From NCBI RefSeq assembly GCF_029223525.1, contig NZ_JARHTQ010000010.1:62001-126000 (forward strand): 64,000 nucleotides of DNA. Reading direction: 5' to 3'. Every line of letters begins with the position of its first letter. The stretch's first letter is position 1. Origin of the DNA: Streptantibioticus ferralitis (lineage in GTDB: Bacteria > Actinomycetota > Actinomycetes > Streptomycetales > Streptomycetaceae). The position numbers were made by a program, and so were the translations under genes. Positions 45,201 to 52,962 of the stretch are shown one piece after another. The notes under the pieces are model-generated. The model saw only the letters and a program-made list of their open reading frames with translations, had not been told where the DNA came from and did no database searches.

Positions 45201-46864
45201 GCCGCCGTGTCGTTGACGCCTGCCCGCACCGCGAGTTGGGCTTCCGGGAGAAGGGCGGGGGCGGGCTCGCTCCAGGCGTCCTGGTCGGACAGCAGACGGT
45301 CGAGCAGTCGGCTGTAGGCATCAAACATGGCGTCGGGGACGCCGGGGGCGAAGGCGTCCTCGCGGACGTCCCAGTTGACCAGCAGCCCGCCGTTCACCTC
45401 GGTGACCTGTGCGTCCAGCCACACCTGCGGTCCCTGCGAGATGATCCAGGACGGCTCGCCGAACGCGTCGCGGACCTCGGCCGGGAACAGCTCGCCGAGG
45501 CCGAGGGCGCTGGTATAGACGACGGGGGCGAGGATCTGTTCGCCGTGCAGGCGGGACGCGTCGCGCAGAACCTCGACTCCTGAGTATCCGGCGTGCGCGG
45601 CATCAGCGTGGAAGCGCGCCTGGAGCCGGGCCGCGCGTTCGGCGAAGGATCCGGGTGCGGCGCCGTCCCAGGCCAGCAGCACCGATGAGGTGAAGTCACC
45701 CACCAGATCGTTGACTTCGGCATGCAGTGGTTCGCGGTCGAAGAGCGGGAGATTGAGCAGGAAGCGCGGCTGGGCACTGAAAGCGGTCAGCGTCTCAGCG
45801 AAGATGGCGGCCAGTGCCATGGCCAGGGTCAGGCCGTGCCGACGGGACAGCCGGTCGAGACATCGCATCGTCTCCGGATCCAGCCACCGGTGCCGACGCA
45901 CCGCGACGGCCGTGTCCGAGGCTGCGACGAGCGGCAGTTGAGGAGCGGCGGGCAGATCGGGAAGATGCCTGCGCCAGTAGTCGCGGTCGGCGTCGAGCGC
46001 TGCCGCGCGGGGCTGCGCGTTCCGTGCGGCACGCCGCTCGGCGAGATAGCGGGGAAAGCTGTAGTCCAGCGCGGGCAGCGGCGTGCCGGGGTCCGCGTAA
46101 CCGCGGGCGAGATCGGCGAGCAGGACCCTCAGGCTCAGCGCATCGGCCGCGACCATGTCCAGGTTGACGTGGACGCGGGAGCCGCCGGGGCGGATACCGG
46201 GTGGCAGCAATGAGAGTTGGATGTCGAAGACATCACCGGCCGCGATGTCCATACGTCGGTGGGACAGGCGTTGCCGGATGTCGGCCAACTCCCGCTCCGC
46301 GTCGGCCGCGGGCAGCGTGCGGAGGTCGTGGACCCGCAGTCCGGGCCAGTTGCTCCGTGCGGCGATCTGCTGACGGCCGTCGTCGAGGATCCGTACCCGC
46401 AGCATGCCATGGCGCGCGAGCAGCGCCCGCACGGCCGATTCCAGGCGGACCGGATCGACCTGCTCGCCGTCGAACTCGTTGTAGAAGTGCGCCGCCACGC
46501 CGCCGAGTTGCTGGCCCTCGGCGCGACCGACCCAGTACGCGTGCTGCATCAGCGCGAGCTCGAAGGGCTCGGACTCGTCCACGCGCAGGGCGCCGGTCGG
46601 CACCAGGTCGGACGTCCCACCGGCTTGCGAGGCGGCAGCGACCAGCTCGCGCCAGGCTGCCACGGTCGGTTCGGCGGCCAGTTCGGCGAAACCGATGTCC
46701 AGGCCGGACCGCCGCAGTCGGCCCGCCAGCCGCATCATCGCGAGTGAGTCCAGTCCGAGCGCGATGAGGTTCTGGTCCTCACCAACCTCCTGCGTCGGCA
46801 ACCCGAGCAACTCCGCGACCTCGTCTGCCAGGTCAGCTGCGGCCATCTCGCGATCCTGCGACAT
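39215..46864 (-). CDS. NRPS1: ArCP-Cy-A-PCP-Cy-A(degenerate MT/E)-PCP
   Basis: 2549 residues. ArCP at 8-80 (LGLDSLAMM, Ser40) accepts salicylate. Cy1 (about 105-545) has D-M-V-A-A-D-A-L-S near 236. A1 (about 560-1050) has VIYTSGSTGEPKGVE and code D-L-F-N-V-S-L-I-W, a cysteine-type code. PCP1 is FFALGGDSLLATR near 1101. Cy2 (about 1160-1570) has D-N-I-V-L-D-A-L-S. A2 (about 1620-2440) has the same code and an insertion (about 2055-2395) homologous to the MT/epimerase inserts of PchE; its motif I reads ELGGRDGRTAA instead of ExGxGxG. PCP2 is FFELGGDSLLATR near 2493. There is no TE, so the chain passes to NRPS2. ATG 46864 has GGGAGGGGG 6 bp upstream. Confidence 0.94.
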   Translation of the reverse strand: MSQDREMAAADLADEVAELLGLPTQEVGEDQNLIALGLDSLAMMRLAGRLRRSGLDIGFAELAAEPTVAAWRELVAAASQAGGTSDLVPTGALRVDESEPFELALMQHAYWVGRAEGQQLGGVAAHFYNEFDGEQVDPVRLESAVRALLARHGMLRVRILDDGRQQIAARSNWPGLRVHDLRTLPAADAERELADIRQRLSHRRMDIAAGDVFDIQLSLLPPGIRPGGSRVHVNLDMVAADALSLRVLLADLARGYADPGTPLPALDYSFPRYLAERRAARNAQPRAAALDADRDYWRRHLPDLPAAPQLPLVAASDTAVAVRRHRWLDPETMRCLDRLSRRHGLTLAMALAAIFAETLTAFSAQPRFLLNLPLFDREPLHAEVNDLVGDFTSSVLLAWDGAAPGSFAERAARLQARFHADAAHAGYSGVEVLRDASRLHGEQILAPVVYTSALGLGELFPAEVRDAFGEPSWIISQGPQVWLDAQVTEVNGGLLVNWDVREDAFAPGVPDAMFDAYSRLLDRLLSDQDAWSEPAPALLPEAQLAVRAGVNDTAAPIPGTRLHDGFFAYATRDPQATALRWGRDRSLSYGELAGRALALAAHLRSQGVGPGDLVTVTLPKGPEQITAVLGVLAAGAAYLPLGADQPELRRERIHRTAGVRLVLDDLAVPEDVTPLVGPVPGAPADLAYVIYTSGSTGEPKGVEITHAAAMNTVDDINERFAIGPEDRTLALSALDFDLSVFDVFGPLSVGGAVVLIEEEARRDAGRWLELVRCHGVTVWNTVPALLEMLLIVAEGGEPPEPLRLVLVSGDWVGLDLPGRLAVLRPGCRFIALGGATEAAIWSNAFEVAEVDPGWRSVPYGCPLRNQRYRVVDALGRDCPNWVTGELWIGGAGVARGYRGAPELTADRFVEAGGERWYRTGDLGRYWPDGTLEFLGRADRQVKVRGHRIELGEVEAALRDFPGVGQGIAVVCEDGGLAAAVTDASPEPVPDWKALADIAAGASRNQDSKAPDITELRAFLAERLPSAMVPERIALLSELPLTPNGKVDRAALRRTLGHHDAQGAVPVTRPTGQIERRAAAAWSEILGVAEVGREHDFFALGGDSLLATRLVGRLRADGFADVTLAQLFRRPVLADFAATLRLDDTTPSRTVLAADPEHRLEPFPLTDVQRAYWLGRGEGFTLGGVGCHFYREYDVLDLDVERLEAAVDRLVRRHEMLRAVVDERGRQRILPDVPRYRVTVTEAGSEPEAAFEELRNAASHQVFDPASWPLFSIRAVRYGNRIRLGIGVDNIVLDALSILTFYAELGVLYEDLDAELPPVGVSFRDYVLGAAREPAALAVAREYWNERLPDLPPSPQLPLAVDPATVHRPRFTRREARISAAHWRPITDRAREHGLTPSAVLLAAFAEVLGRWSARADLTLNLTLFDRKDVHPDIANVLGDFTSLMLVACRPQSGESWLAKARRVQQELWEALDRREVSAVWVLRELARHTGEPETTMPVVFTSALGVGSEPGSGLFTDYVWGVSQTPQVWLDHQVTDAADGGVHLNWDVVEELFPDGLVDVMFDAYLRLLDWLGWGDWDSAGPDLLPGPQQDTRAGVNATGTTAPAQLLHAGFFQRAAEHPDRVALRWGDQERLSYGQLAQRALRLATLLAEHGVQRGEVVAVTLPKGPDQIAAVLGVLAAGAAYLPVGPDQPAARRDRIHRLADVHFVVTDEAGQAASGWTESLRPLVIDDFVSVEPAPRPVDSDPDALAYVIFTSGSTGEPKGVEITHAAAMNTVDDINTRFAIGSEDRTLALSALDFDLSVFDVFGPLSVGGAVVLVEEESRRDARRWLELVRCHGVTVWNSVPALLDMLLVVAEGEQAPDPLRMVLVSGDWVGLDLPGRLAAQRSDCRFVALGGATEAAIWSNAFEVAEVEPGWRSIPYGFPLRNQRYRVVDTLGRDCPDWVTGELWIGGAGVARGYRGAPDATAQRFVELGGERWYRTGDLGRYWPDGTLEFLGRADRQVKVRGHRIELGEIEAALRDHPGVGGAVVTVAGEAAARQLLAAVVPATPSQSIDAEGTEPSADLLAERARALQQEGEAVEAVLIRLLRLDELADREPYDFATRLSVADEHLPTLRLWLRWLVEQKVLVEEAGAYGAGPGLASALTRTEPQVGTDEYGGLIARVHARLLERLDDYRQILAGRLDPAVLLDDDALSPVSLADQDPGTAQVIAEIARRLADLAEKAGRPIEVAELGGRDGRTAARLLGLLGPEQVRYTLLDPAPTMVAEASRRLEALPHQTACHQLRRISDDLRHRFDAVVAVNALHRYPDPAQGLALAALLARSGGTLIAAERAELTPIVLLTGALLDRGYSGFDRERQKAGSPMLPGSRWAELLSRAGLSDAGYRPMGSPGTELLWARRPETAVDLDPVGLRAHVATRLPAHMVPERVEVLPWLPLSANGKVDRAALAALAAADGSEDLDEAPQGGLEQEIAVMWAELLGRSTVGRRRSFFELGGDSLLATRFIERVKQRYGVELPLRRLFAGPSLAQVTAALAEELAAADEMEEGAL

Positions 46865-46940
46865 GTGGGCCCCCTCCCGTGATGTGGACGTGCGCCCGGT
46901 TCTCGCTCCCGGGTTCGACTATTACGGCCACTTCTCTACT

Positions 46941-46955
46941 TGGAAGTGATTATCA
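46941..46955. promoter_or_regulatory. Zur-like box A between NRPS1 and MFS exporter
   Basis: TGGAAGTGATTATCA lies in the 222-bp divergent region, 77 bp before the NRPS1 start. It matches 12 of 15 positions of TGAAAATGATTTTCA, the actinobacterial Zur-type consensus as I recall it. It is in the most A/T-rich patch of the region, where promoters would lie. No TTAGG-type iron box (IdeR/DmdR) is seen here. Confidence 0.5.
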
Positions 46956-47086
46956 TATGCGTTAAGCCGCTCCGGTAGGCAAGCCCTTGAAGAGTGAACG
47001 TTCGACTCACACGCAAAGGAGCTGTCGAGGCGGCAACTTGAGACCCCGAACACGTCGATGCGCGACGCCATGCAGAGAGGGCGACC

Positions 47087-48685
47087 ATGAGCACTACGGA
47101 AGCGGTCCCGATCGAGGCGGGGGGCCCGCCCGAGGTCCGGAGCAGCAGACGCTGGACAACAGCCGTGACCTCACTCGCGGCGGCGATGATGACCTTGGAC
47201 ATCACCGTGGTCAACGTGGCACTGCCGCGCATCGGTGCGGATCTGGACGCCTCACTGGACAGCCTCCAGTGGATCGTCAACGCCTACACGCTGTCCTTCG
47301 CCGCCCTGCTGCTCACGGCGGGCTCGGTGTCCGACCGGATCGGCCGCCGAAGGGTCTTCCTCGCAGGCGTCGCCGTCTTCACCGCCGCCTCGGCCGTGTG
47401 CGCGCTGGCCCCGAACACGGCGGTCCTCATCGCGGCACGGGCAGCGCAAGGCGTCGGGGGCGCGATGGCGTTCGGCACTGCGCTCGCCCTGATCGCCGGC
47501 GCGTTCGAGGGTGCTCCGGCGCGTTCCCGCACCACTGCCATCGGGCTGTTCACTGCGGGCGGTGCGGTCTCGGCGGCACTCGGTCCCCTGGTCGGCGGCT
47601 CGATCGTGGAGTGGCTCAGCTGGCCCTTCCTGTTCGCGGTCAATGTGCCGATCGGGCTGCTCATCCTGGCCGCCACCGCGCGGAAGGTACCCGAGAGCGT
47701 CGCCACCGACGCCCCCGCGAACGTCGACTATGCCGGAGCGGTGCTGGCCGTACTGGCGCTGTTCGCCCTCAACTACGGTTTGCTGGCTGGATCGGAGAAG
47801 GGCTGGACGACGCCCGACGTGCTCACGGCACTCATCGGGGGCGGGATCCTGGCCGTGGCGTTCGCCGCCGTGCAGTGGCGGCTCGGCCCGACCGCCATGC
47901 TGGATCTGCGGCTGTTCGCCATCCCCAGCTTCAGTGGTGCGGTCCTGCTGAGCTTCGCCGCCCGGGTCTTCAGCTTCGGGCTGCTGCCGTTTCTGACGCT
48001 CTGGCTCGGCGGCATGCTGAGGCTCTCCCCCTTCCAGGTCGGCCTCGTCCTGCTCGCGCAGTCCGTGGCGCTGGTGATAGCGGCGCCGGTGAGCAGCCTG
48101 CTGACCAAGGTGATGTCGGTCTCCAAGGTGCTGGCGCTGGGCTCGGCCGTGGTCGGGGTGGGCATGTTCCTGGCTGTGGGGATCGGCCCACACGACAGCT
48201 GGACGGCCGTCCTGCCCATGCTGGTCCTCCTGGGTGCCGGAGCTGGCCTGACGCTCCCTCACCTACTCGCGCTGGCCGTGGGCGTGGTGCCCGCCTCGCG
48301 GGCGGGAACCGCATCAGGTGCGGCCAACAGTTTCTTCCCCCTCGGCACCGCGACCGGCGTCGCCGCCTTCGGCATAGTGCTGACCAACAAGGTCGACACC
48401 ACCATGAACGCCGCTACGCTCAGCCGGTTCCCTCTGCCCCGTGGTCACGCCGCTCAGCTGCGCCAGCTCGTCACCGCCGGCCAATTCGACGCGCTGGGCG
48501 CCGCCGTCCCGGAGGCAGCCCGCGGTCAGGTACTCGACCTGGCCCGTTCCGCGTATACCGGGGCGCTGTCGACGATCTTCCTCATCGCCGGTATCGCGGG
48601 TCTACTGGCGGCGGTCGCCAGCCTGGTGCTGGTCCGTGAGAAGGACAACTTCGAAGCCACCCAAACGGCTTCGAGCAGCGGCTGA
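47087..48685 (+). CDS. DHA2-family MFS exporter
   Basis: This 532-residue protein has about 14 membrane helices of the EmrB/QacA type. Visible motifs are MMTLDITVVNVALPRIG (motif D1), SVSDRIGRRRVFLAG (motif A), AARAAQGVGGAM (motif B) and GLFTAGGAVSAALGPLVGG (motif C, antiporter-specific). Such drug:H+ antiporters commonly export the finished natural product. It is divergent from NRPS1 and shares the intergenic region with box A, so it is probably the metallophore exporter. The ATG has AGAGAGGG just upstream. Confidence 0.9.
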   Translation: MSTTEAVPIEAGGPPEVRSSRRWTTAVTSLAAAMMTLDITVVNVALPRIGADLDASLDSLQWIVNAYTLSFAALLLTAGSVSDRIGRRRVFLAGVAVFTAASAVCALAPNTAVLIAARAAQGVGGAMAFGTALALIAGAFEGAPARSRTTAIGLFTAGGAVSAALGPLVGGSIVEWLSWPFLFAVNVPIGLLILAATARKVPESVATDAPANVDYAGAVLAVLALFALNYGLLAGSEKGWTTPDVLTALIGGGILAVAFAAVQWRLGPTAMLDLRLFAIPSFSGAVLLSFAARVFSFGLLPFLTLWLGGMLRLSPFQVGLVLLAQSVALVIAAPVSSLLTKVMSVSKVLALGSAVVGVGMFLAVGIGPHDSWTAVLPMLVLLGAGAGLTLPHLLALAVGVVPASRAGTASGAANSFFPLGTATGVAAFGIVLTNKVDTTMNAATLSRFPLPRGHAAQLRQLVTAGQFDALGAAVPEAARGQVLDLARSAYTGALSTIFLIAGIAGLLAAVASLVLVREKDNFEATQTASSSG

Positions 48686-48706
48686 CCAGAGATCGAGGTC
48701 TGCCAG

Positions 48707-48736
48707 AGGTCTGCCACCAGTGGGGGTGGCAGACCT
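48707..48736. terminator. Bidirectional terminator between MFS and thioesterase
   Basis: AGGTCTGCCACC (48707-48718) and GGTGGCAGACCT (48725-48736) are perfect 12-bp arms with a 6-nt loop, 22 bp after the MFS stop and 13 bp past the stop of the convergent thioesterase. Convergent placement fits a two-way terminator. Confidence 0.85.
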
Positions 48737-48748
48737 CATCGGCAAGGG

Positions 48749-49504
48749 TCAGGGCGCTGCGGTGGCATTTCCAGCGAGTTGCCGCCGGATGGTGGCAATC
48801 ACCTCGCGGGGGCGTTCCGAAAGGTAGAAGTGGCCGCCCGAGAAGGTCAGCAGCTCGAAGGGTGCCGAGGTCCAGTCCCGCCAGCCGTCGGCTTCCTCGG
48901 CGGTGAGTTCCGTGTCGTCCGCCCCGATGAGCGCCGTCACGGGGCACGGCAGGAGGCCTTCCAGCTGGGGACGGTAGTTCTCGATCAGCCGGTAGTCGCC
49001 GCGGATGGCCGGCAGGACCAGTTGGCGGAGTTCGGGCATGGCCAGCAGGGCGGCGTCGGTGCCGCCGAGGCGGGCGAGTTCGGCACACAGGGCGTTGTCG
49101 TCGAGCAGATGAGTGGTACCACCGCGATGGTGCTGAGGTGCCTCACGGGCCGAGACGAACAGGTGGACCGGCGCAGGGTGGCCCTGACGGAGGAGATGCA
49201 ACACGAGTTCATGGCCGACTGCCGCGCCCATGCTGTGTCCGAAGACAGCCCATGGCCGGTCCAGTAGCGGTGCCACCGCGGTCGCGAGGCCGGAGACCAG
49301 CCCGGGTAGATCCGCCGGAATGGGGTCGTCGAGGCGGTCCTCGCGGCCCGGCGGGCAGGCGAGCAGAAGCTCCACCCGGGGCGGGAGCAAAGCGGCCCAC
49401 TCCCGGTAAAGACCGGTCGAGCCGCCCGCGTGCGGCAGGCAGACCAGTCGTAGTGCGGCGTTCGGAAGGGGGTGGGGGCGGCGCAGCCAGCGTTCCGCGG
49501 TCAT
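48749..49504 (-). CDS. Type II thioesterase
   Basis: This 251-residue alpha/beta hydrolase of the external NRPS/PKS thioesterase family removes misprimed acyl groups from carrier domains. It has LVCLPHAGGSTGLYREWAAL, WAVFGHSMGAAVGHEL with nucleophile Ser, SAREAPQ, GADDTELT with Asp and FSGGHFYL with the catalytic His. It is the last gene of the importer operon (18 bp after the ABC fusion), tying that operon functionally to the NRPS. Confidence 0.93.
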   Translation of the reverse strand: MTAERWLRRPHPLPNAALRLVCLPHAGGSTGLYREWAALLPPRVELLLACPPGREDRLDDPIPADLPGLVSGLATAVAPLLDRPWAVFGHSMGAAVGHELVLHLLRQGHPAPVHLFVSAREAPQHHRGGTTHLLDDNALCAELARLGGTDAALLAMPELRQLVLPAIRGDYRLIENYRPQLEGLLPCPVTALIGADDTELTAEEADGWRDWTSAPFELLTFSGGHFYLSERPREVIATIRRQLAGNATAAP

Positions 49505-49522
49505 GGCGGGGTGTCCTCAATG

Positions 49523-52000
49523 TCAGGGTTGTTTGGTGATTCCTGCCGGCGCGGGTCGTGCCATCGGCAAGGACGGTACGGCCGCCAGGAGTTCGGCGGT
49601 CACCGGATCGGTCGGTGCGCTGAGCATCCGGTCGGTCGGGCCGCTCTCCCTGATCCGTCCGTCGGCGAGCACCGCGAGCTGTCCGCCGAGCCGCGCGGGC
49701 ACGGTGAGGTCGTGGGTGACAACGACCAGGGCGACGCCCAGTTCGCGCCGCAGTCCAGCCAGCAGGGCGATCACGGTGTCGGCGGTCGGCGCGTCGAGGG
49801 CGCTGGTCACCTCGTCGCACAGCAGCACCGCGGGTTCCACCGCCAACGCCCTTGCCAATGCCACTCGTTGGCGCTGCCCGCCCGACAGGTGCTCCGGGCG
49901 GCGGTCGGCGTGTTCGGCCGCCAGCCCGACCTGCTCCAGTAGCCGGTGAACCTCCCGCCGCAGCGCTTCCGCATCCAGCTCGGGACGATACTGACCGAGC
50001 GGGCGAGCGATGATCCGGCCGACGGTGTGGCGCGGGTTGAGCGAGTCGTGCGGGTCCTGCGGAACGAGTTGCAGCATCCGCAGCCGATCGCGGGACCGTC
50101 CGCGCAGTCCGTGCGGCACCTCGGCACCGGCCAGGCGCAGGTCGCCCGACCAGTCGGGGTGCAGACCGGTGAGGCACCGCAACAAGGTGGTCTTGCCGCC
50201 GCCCGAGGGGCCGACCACGCTGAGGCAACCGCCGGGATCGACGGACAGGTCGATGGCGGTCAGCACGCGCCGGGCACCGCGCCGGGCCTCCAGTCCGCGC
50301 AGGACCAGGGCGGGCGTGTCTGCGTGGTTCGCCACCTCGCGCGGCCCGGGCAATGCGGTCATCCGGGCAGCGTCGACCAGCCGACGGGCGGTGGCGCTCG
50401 CGGGGCGGGCGAGTACCTCCGCCACCGGACCGCGCTCCACCAGGCGCCCCGCGTCGAGGACGGCCACCTCGTCGGCCGCCGAGGCGACCTGGGCCAGGTC
50501 ATGCGCGACCAGCAGGATGGCCGGGCCCCCGTCCTCGCGCAGCCGTTTGATGTCGGCGAGCAGCGCCGCCGCGGTGGCCGGGTCCAGGGCGCTGGTGGGT
50601 TCGTCGAGCACCAGCAGGTCAGGCCTATGAGCGAGCGCCGCGGCCAGCGCGACCCGCTGGCGCTGGCCGCCGGAGAGCTGGTGCGGGAAACGACGCAGAA
50701 AGGCGTCGTCGCACGGGAGTCGGACCGCCCGCAATGCGGACCGGATCCGCTCGGGCCGTTGCGCGCGGGGCACCGAGCGGGCTCTCAGGAACTCCCCGAT
50801 GTGTTCGGCCACCCGCATCGTGGGAGCGAGCGAGGTGCGCGGATCCTGCGGGACGTAACCGGCGTGGCGGCTGCGCAGCCGCCGAAGCGCCCGCTCGGTC
50901 AAGCCGAGAACCGGAAGCCCGGCCAGATGCACCTCGCCTTGCCGCAACGCCAGTCCCGGGCGCAGTTCTCCGAGGGCGGCCAGCGCCAGCGTGGTCTTCC
51001 CGCTCCCCGACGGCCCGACCAGCGCGAGGACTCGGCCCGGGGCGAGTTCGAGGTCGACGCTTTCGACGACGGAACGCGTCCCGGACGGCCCGTCTGCCCC
51101 CACCGTCAGGCCGCGCAGCCGCAGGACCGGGGCATCTGCGACAGCATCCGCCGCCACGACCACCGGCCGCCGTCGGGTCCGTGGCCGGCGAGCGGCGGGG
51201 AAGACCGCGTCCACCAACAGGTTGGCGGCCAGCAGCAGCACGAGGATGCCGACGGCGGGCACGGCCACCGCCAGGGGTTGCAGCGACAGCCCGTCACGGT
51301 TCTCCAGGACCATCAACCCCCAGTCGGCAGCCGGTGGTTGAGCCCCGTAACCGAGGAATCCAGCCGTTGAGACGACGAACACCGCTCCCACGAACCGCAC
51401 GGCGGCGTCGGCCGCGAGCACCGGCGCGAGATTGGGCAGCACCTCACGCAGCAGGACGTACGCTGTGCGCTCACCGCGCGCGACTGCGGCCTCCACGTAG
51501 TCATGCTGCAGGGCCTGCAAGGTGGTGGCTCGTACCACCCGGACGATCTCCGGCAGCAGGACGACGGCGGTGGCGGCTCCGACCCCGGCCACCCCACGGC
51601 CCAGCGCAACCACGGTGAGGCTGAGCAGCAGGAACGCGGGCAGGCTCAACAACACGTCGGCCGCGCGCAGCACCACGGGATCGATCCGGCCGCCGCGCAG
51701 CGCCGCCAGCATCCCCGCCGACGCGCCCAGGACGTACGCGGCGGCGAGCGCCGCCAGCGAGAGCAGCACCAGCGACCGACCGCCGGCAAGGAACCGGCTG
51801 AGCACGTCGGCGCCCAAGTGGTCGGTGCCCAGCGGCGTCGATCCGCCTGCCGGAGCGTACGGCATGTCCAGCACCTCGCCCGTCCCATGCGGCGCGAGCA
51901 GCGGCCCAAGCAGGGCGAGCAGCACGGCTGCCACCAGCACGACTGCGGCCACGACAGCCCGCAACCGACCGCGTCCGCGGGCAGGGGTGGCCTTGTCCAT
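49523..52000 (-). CDS. Tripartite Dpp/Opp-type importer: permease C fused to two ATPases
   Basis: 825 residues. Residues 1-285 are a DppC-like inner-membrane permease with TPLGTDHLGADVLSRFLAGG and the EAA loop EAAVARGERTAYVLLREVLP. Residues about 290-555 are an ATPase ([39 protein letters not shown]). Residues about 565-800 are a second ATPase ([38 protein letters not shown]). In most bacteria these are three genes (dppC, dppD, dppF). The track-wide frame allows a TTG at 52006, but ATG 52000 directly follows the permease-B stop. It imports a peptide- or metal-chelate-type ligand with its two upstream partners. Confidence 0.92.
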   Translation of the reverse strand: MDKATPARGRGRLRAVVAAVVLVAAVLLALLGPLLAPHGTGEVLDMPYAPAGGSTPLGTDHLGADVLSRFLAGGRSLVLLSLAALAAAYVLGASAGMLAALRGGRIDPVVLRAADVLLSLPAFLLLSLTVVALGRGVAGVGAATAVVLLPEIVRVVRATTLQALQHDYVEAAVARGERTAYVLLREVLPNLAPVLAADAAVRFVGAVFVVSTAGFLGYGAQPPAADWGLMVLENRDGLSLQPLAVAVPAVGILVLLLAANLLVDAVFPAARRPRTRRRPVVVAADAVADAPVLRLRGLTVGADGPSGTRSVVESVDLELAPGRVLALVGPSGSGKTTLALAALGELRPGLALRQGEVHLAGLPVLGLTERALRRLRSRHAGYVPQDPRTSLAPTMRVAEHIGEFLRARSVPRAQRPERIRSALRAVRLPCDDAFLRRFPHQLSGGQRQRVALAAALAHRPDLLVLDEPTSALDPATAAALLADIKRLREDGGPAILLVAHDLAQVASAADEVAVLDAGRLVERGPVAEVLARPASATARRLVDAARMTALPGPREVANHADTPALVLRGLEARRGARRVLTAIDLSVDPGGCLSVVGPSGGGKTTLLRCLTGLHPDWSGDLRLAGAEVPHGLRGRSRDRLRMLQLVPQDPHDSLNPRHTVGRIIARPLGQYRPELDAEALRREVHRLLEQVGLAAEHADRRPEHLSGGQRQRVALARALAVEPAVLLCDEVTSALDAPTADTVIALLAGLRRELGVALVVVTHDLTVPARLGGQLAVLADGRIRESGPTDRMLSAPTDPVTAELLAAVPSLPMARPAPAGITKQP

Positions 52001-52002
52001 GG

Positions 52003-52962
52003 TCAACTCAGGCTCCTCGCCGCCGGGTTGAGTGCGGCGGCGAGCAGGTCCGCCAGCAGGTTGAGGGTGACCGTCACAGCGGCGACCAGCAGGGTCACGC
52101 CCTGTACCACGGGCACGTCACGCGCGGCCGTGGCGTCCACCAGGGCCGCGGCCAGCCCGGGGTAACCGAACAGCGTCTCGGCGACCAGGGTTCCGCCGAG
52201 CAGGTAGGCGAGATAGCGGGCCAGCACCGGCACCGCCGGAACCACGGCCGCCGGGAGCACCCAGCGCAGCACGACACGATGCTCCGGCACGCCGCCGAGC
52301 CGGGCCGTGCGCGCCGCGTCCGAGGCATTGGCCGCGATCACTCCGGCGCGCACCAGCCGGACGTTCTGGGCCAGGCTCACCGAGAGCAGCGTGAGCACCG
52401 GAAGCACCAGGATCTGCGGCTGCGTCAGCACGCTGTGCCCGGCCGAGGGCACGGACACCGAGGGCAGCCAGCCCAGCCCGACGGCGAAGAGCAGCACCAG
52501 CAGAGTGCCGATGACGAACTCGGGCATGCTGACCAGGGCGAGCGTCGCGGTCGACACCAGCCGGTCCGCGGCCCGGCCGGCCCGCATCCCCGCCCACAGG
52601 CCGAGGCCGATAGCGAGCGGCACCAGCAGCGCCGCCGCGGTGGCCCCGAGCAGCAGGGAGTTCCCGGCCCGCTCGGCGATCAGCGCGGACACCGGGCGCC
52701 CGCTGGCGTAGGACGTGCCGAGGTCACCGTGGAGGGCGTGCCACAGCCAGTGGCCGTAGCGGACCCACGCGGGCTGGTCCAGGCCGAGGCTGTGGCGCAG
52801 TTGGGCGATCTGCTGCGGCCCGGCCCGCCCACCTAGGCGGGCGGCCGCCGCGTCGCCGGGCGCCAGCGTGGTCGCTGCGAACACCAGCACCGATGCGGCC
52901 AGCAAGGTGCCCGCCGCGGCGCCCAGCCGACGAAGCCACCGTGCGGTCCGGGCGAGTCTCAC
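52003..52962 (-). CDS. Dpp/Opp-type ABC importer permease B
   Basis: This 319-residue binding-protein-dependent transport permease has N-terminal LGAAAGTLLAASVLVFAATT, the DppB-typical region ARLGGRAGPQQIAQLRHSLG and L-D-Q-P-A-W-V-R-Y, then six helices. The EAA-like loop is AARTARLGGVPEHRVVLRWV. GTG 52962 is chosen because it overlaps the substrate-binding protein stop as GTGA; a GTG at 52989 is possible. It forms the channel with the permease domain of the fused downstream protein. Confidence 0.9.
   Translation of the reverse strand: MRLARTARWLRRLGAAAGTLLAASVLVFAATTLAPGDAAAARLGGRAGPQQIAQLRHSLGLDQPAWVRYGHWLWHALHGDLGTSYASGRPVSALIAERAGNSLLLGATAAALLVPLAIGLGLWAGMRAGRAADRLVSTATLALVSMPEFVIGTLLVLLFAVGLGWLPSVSVPSAGHSVLTQPQILVLPVLTLLSVSLAQNVRLVRAGVIAANASDAARTARLGGVPEHRVVLRWVLPAAVVPAVPVLARYLAYLLGGTLVAETLFGYPGLAAALVDATAARDVPVVQGVTLLVAAVTVTLNLLADLLAAALNPAARSLS

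Noticed and set aside
46865-47086. Possible IdeR/DmdR iron box at the NRPS1 promoter
   Set aside because: No TTAGG...CCTAA-like sequence is present in the region; only the Zur-like site is seen.
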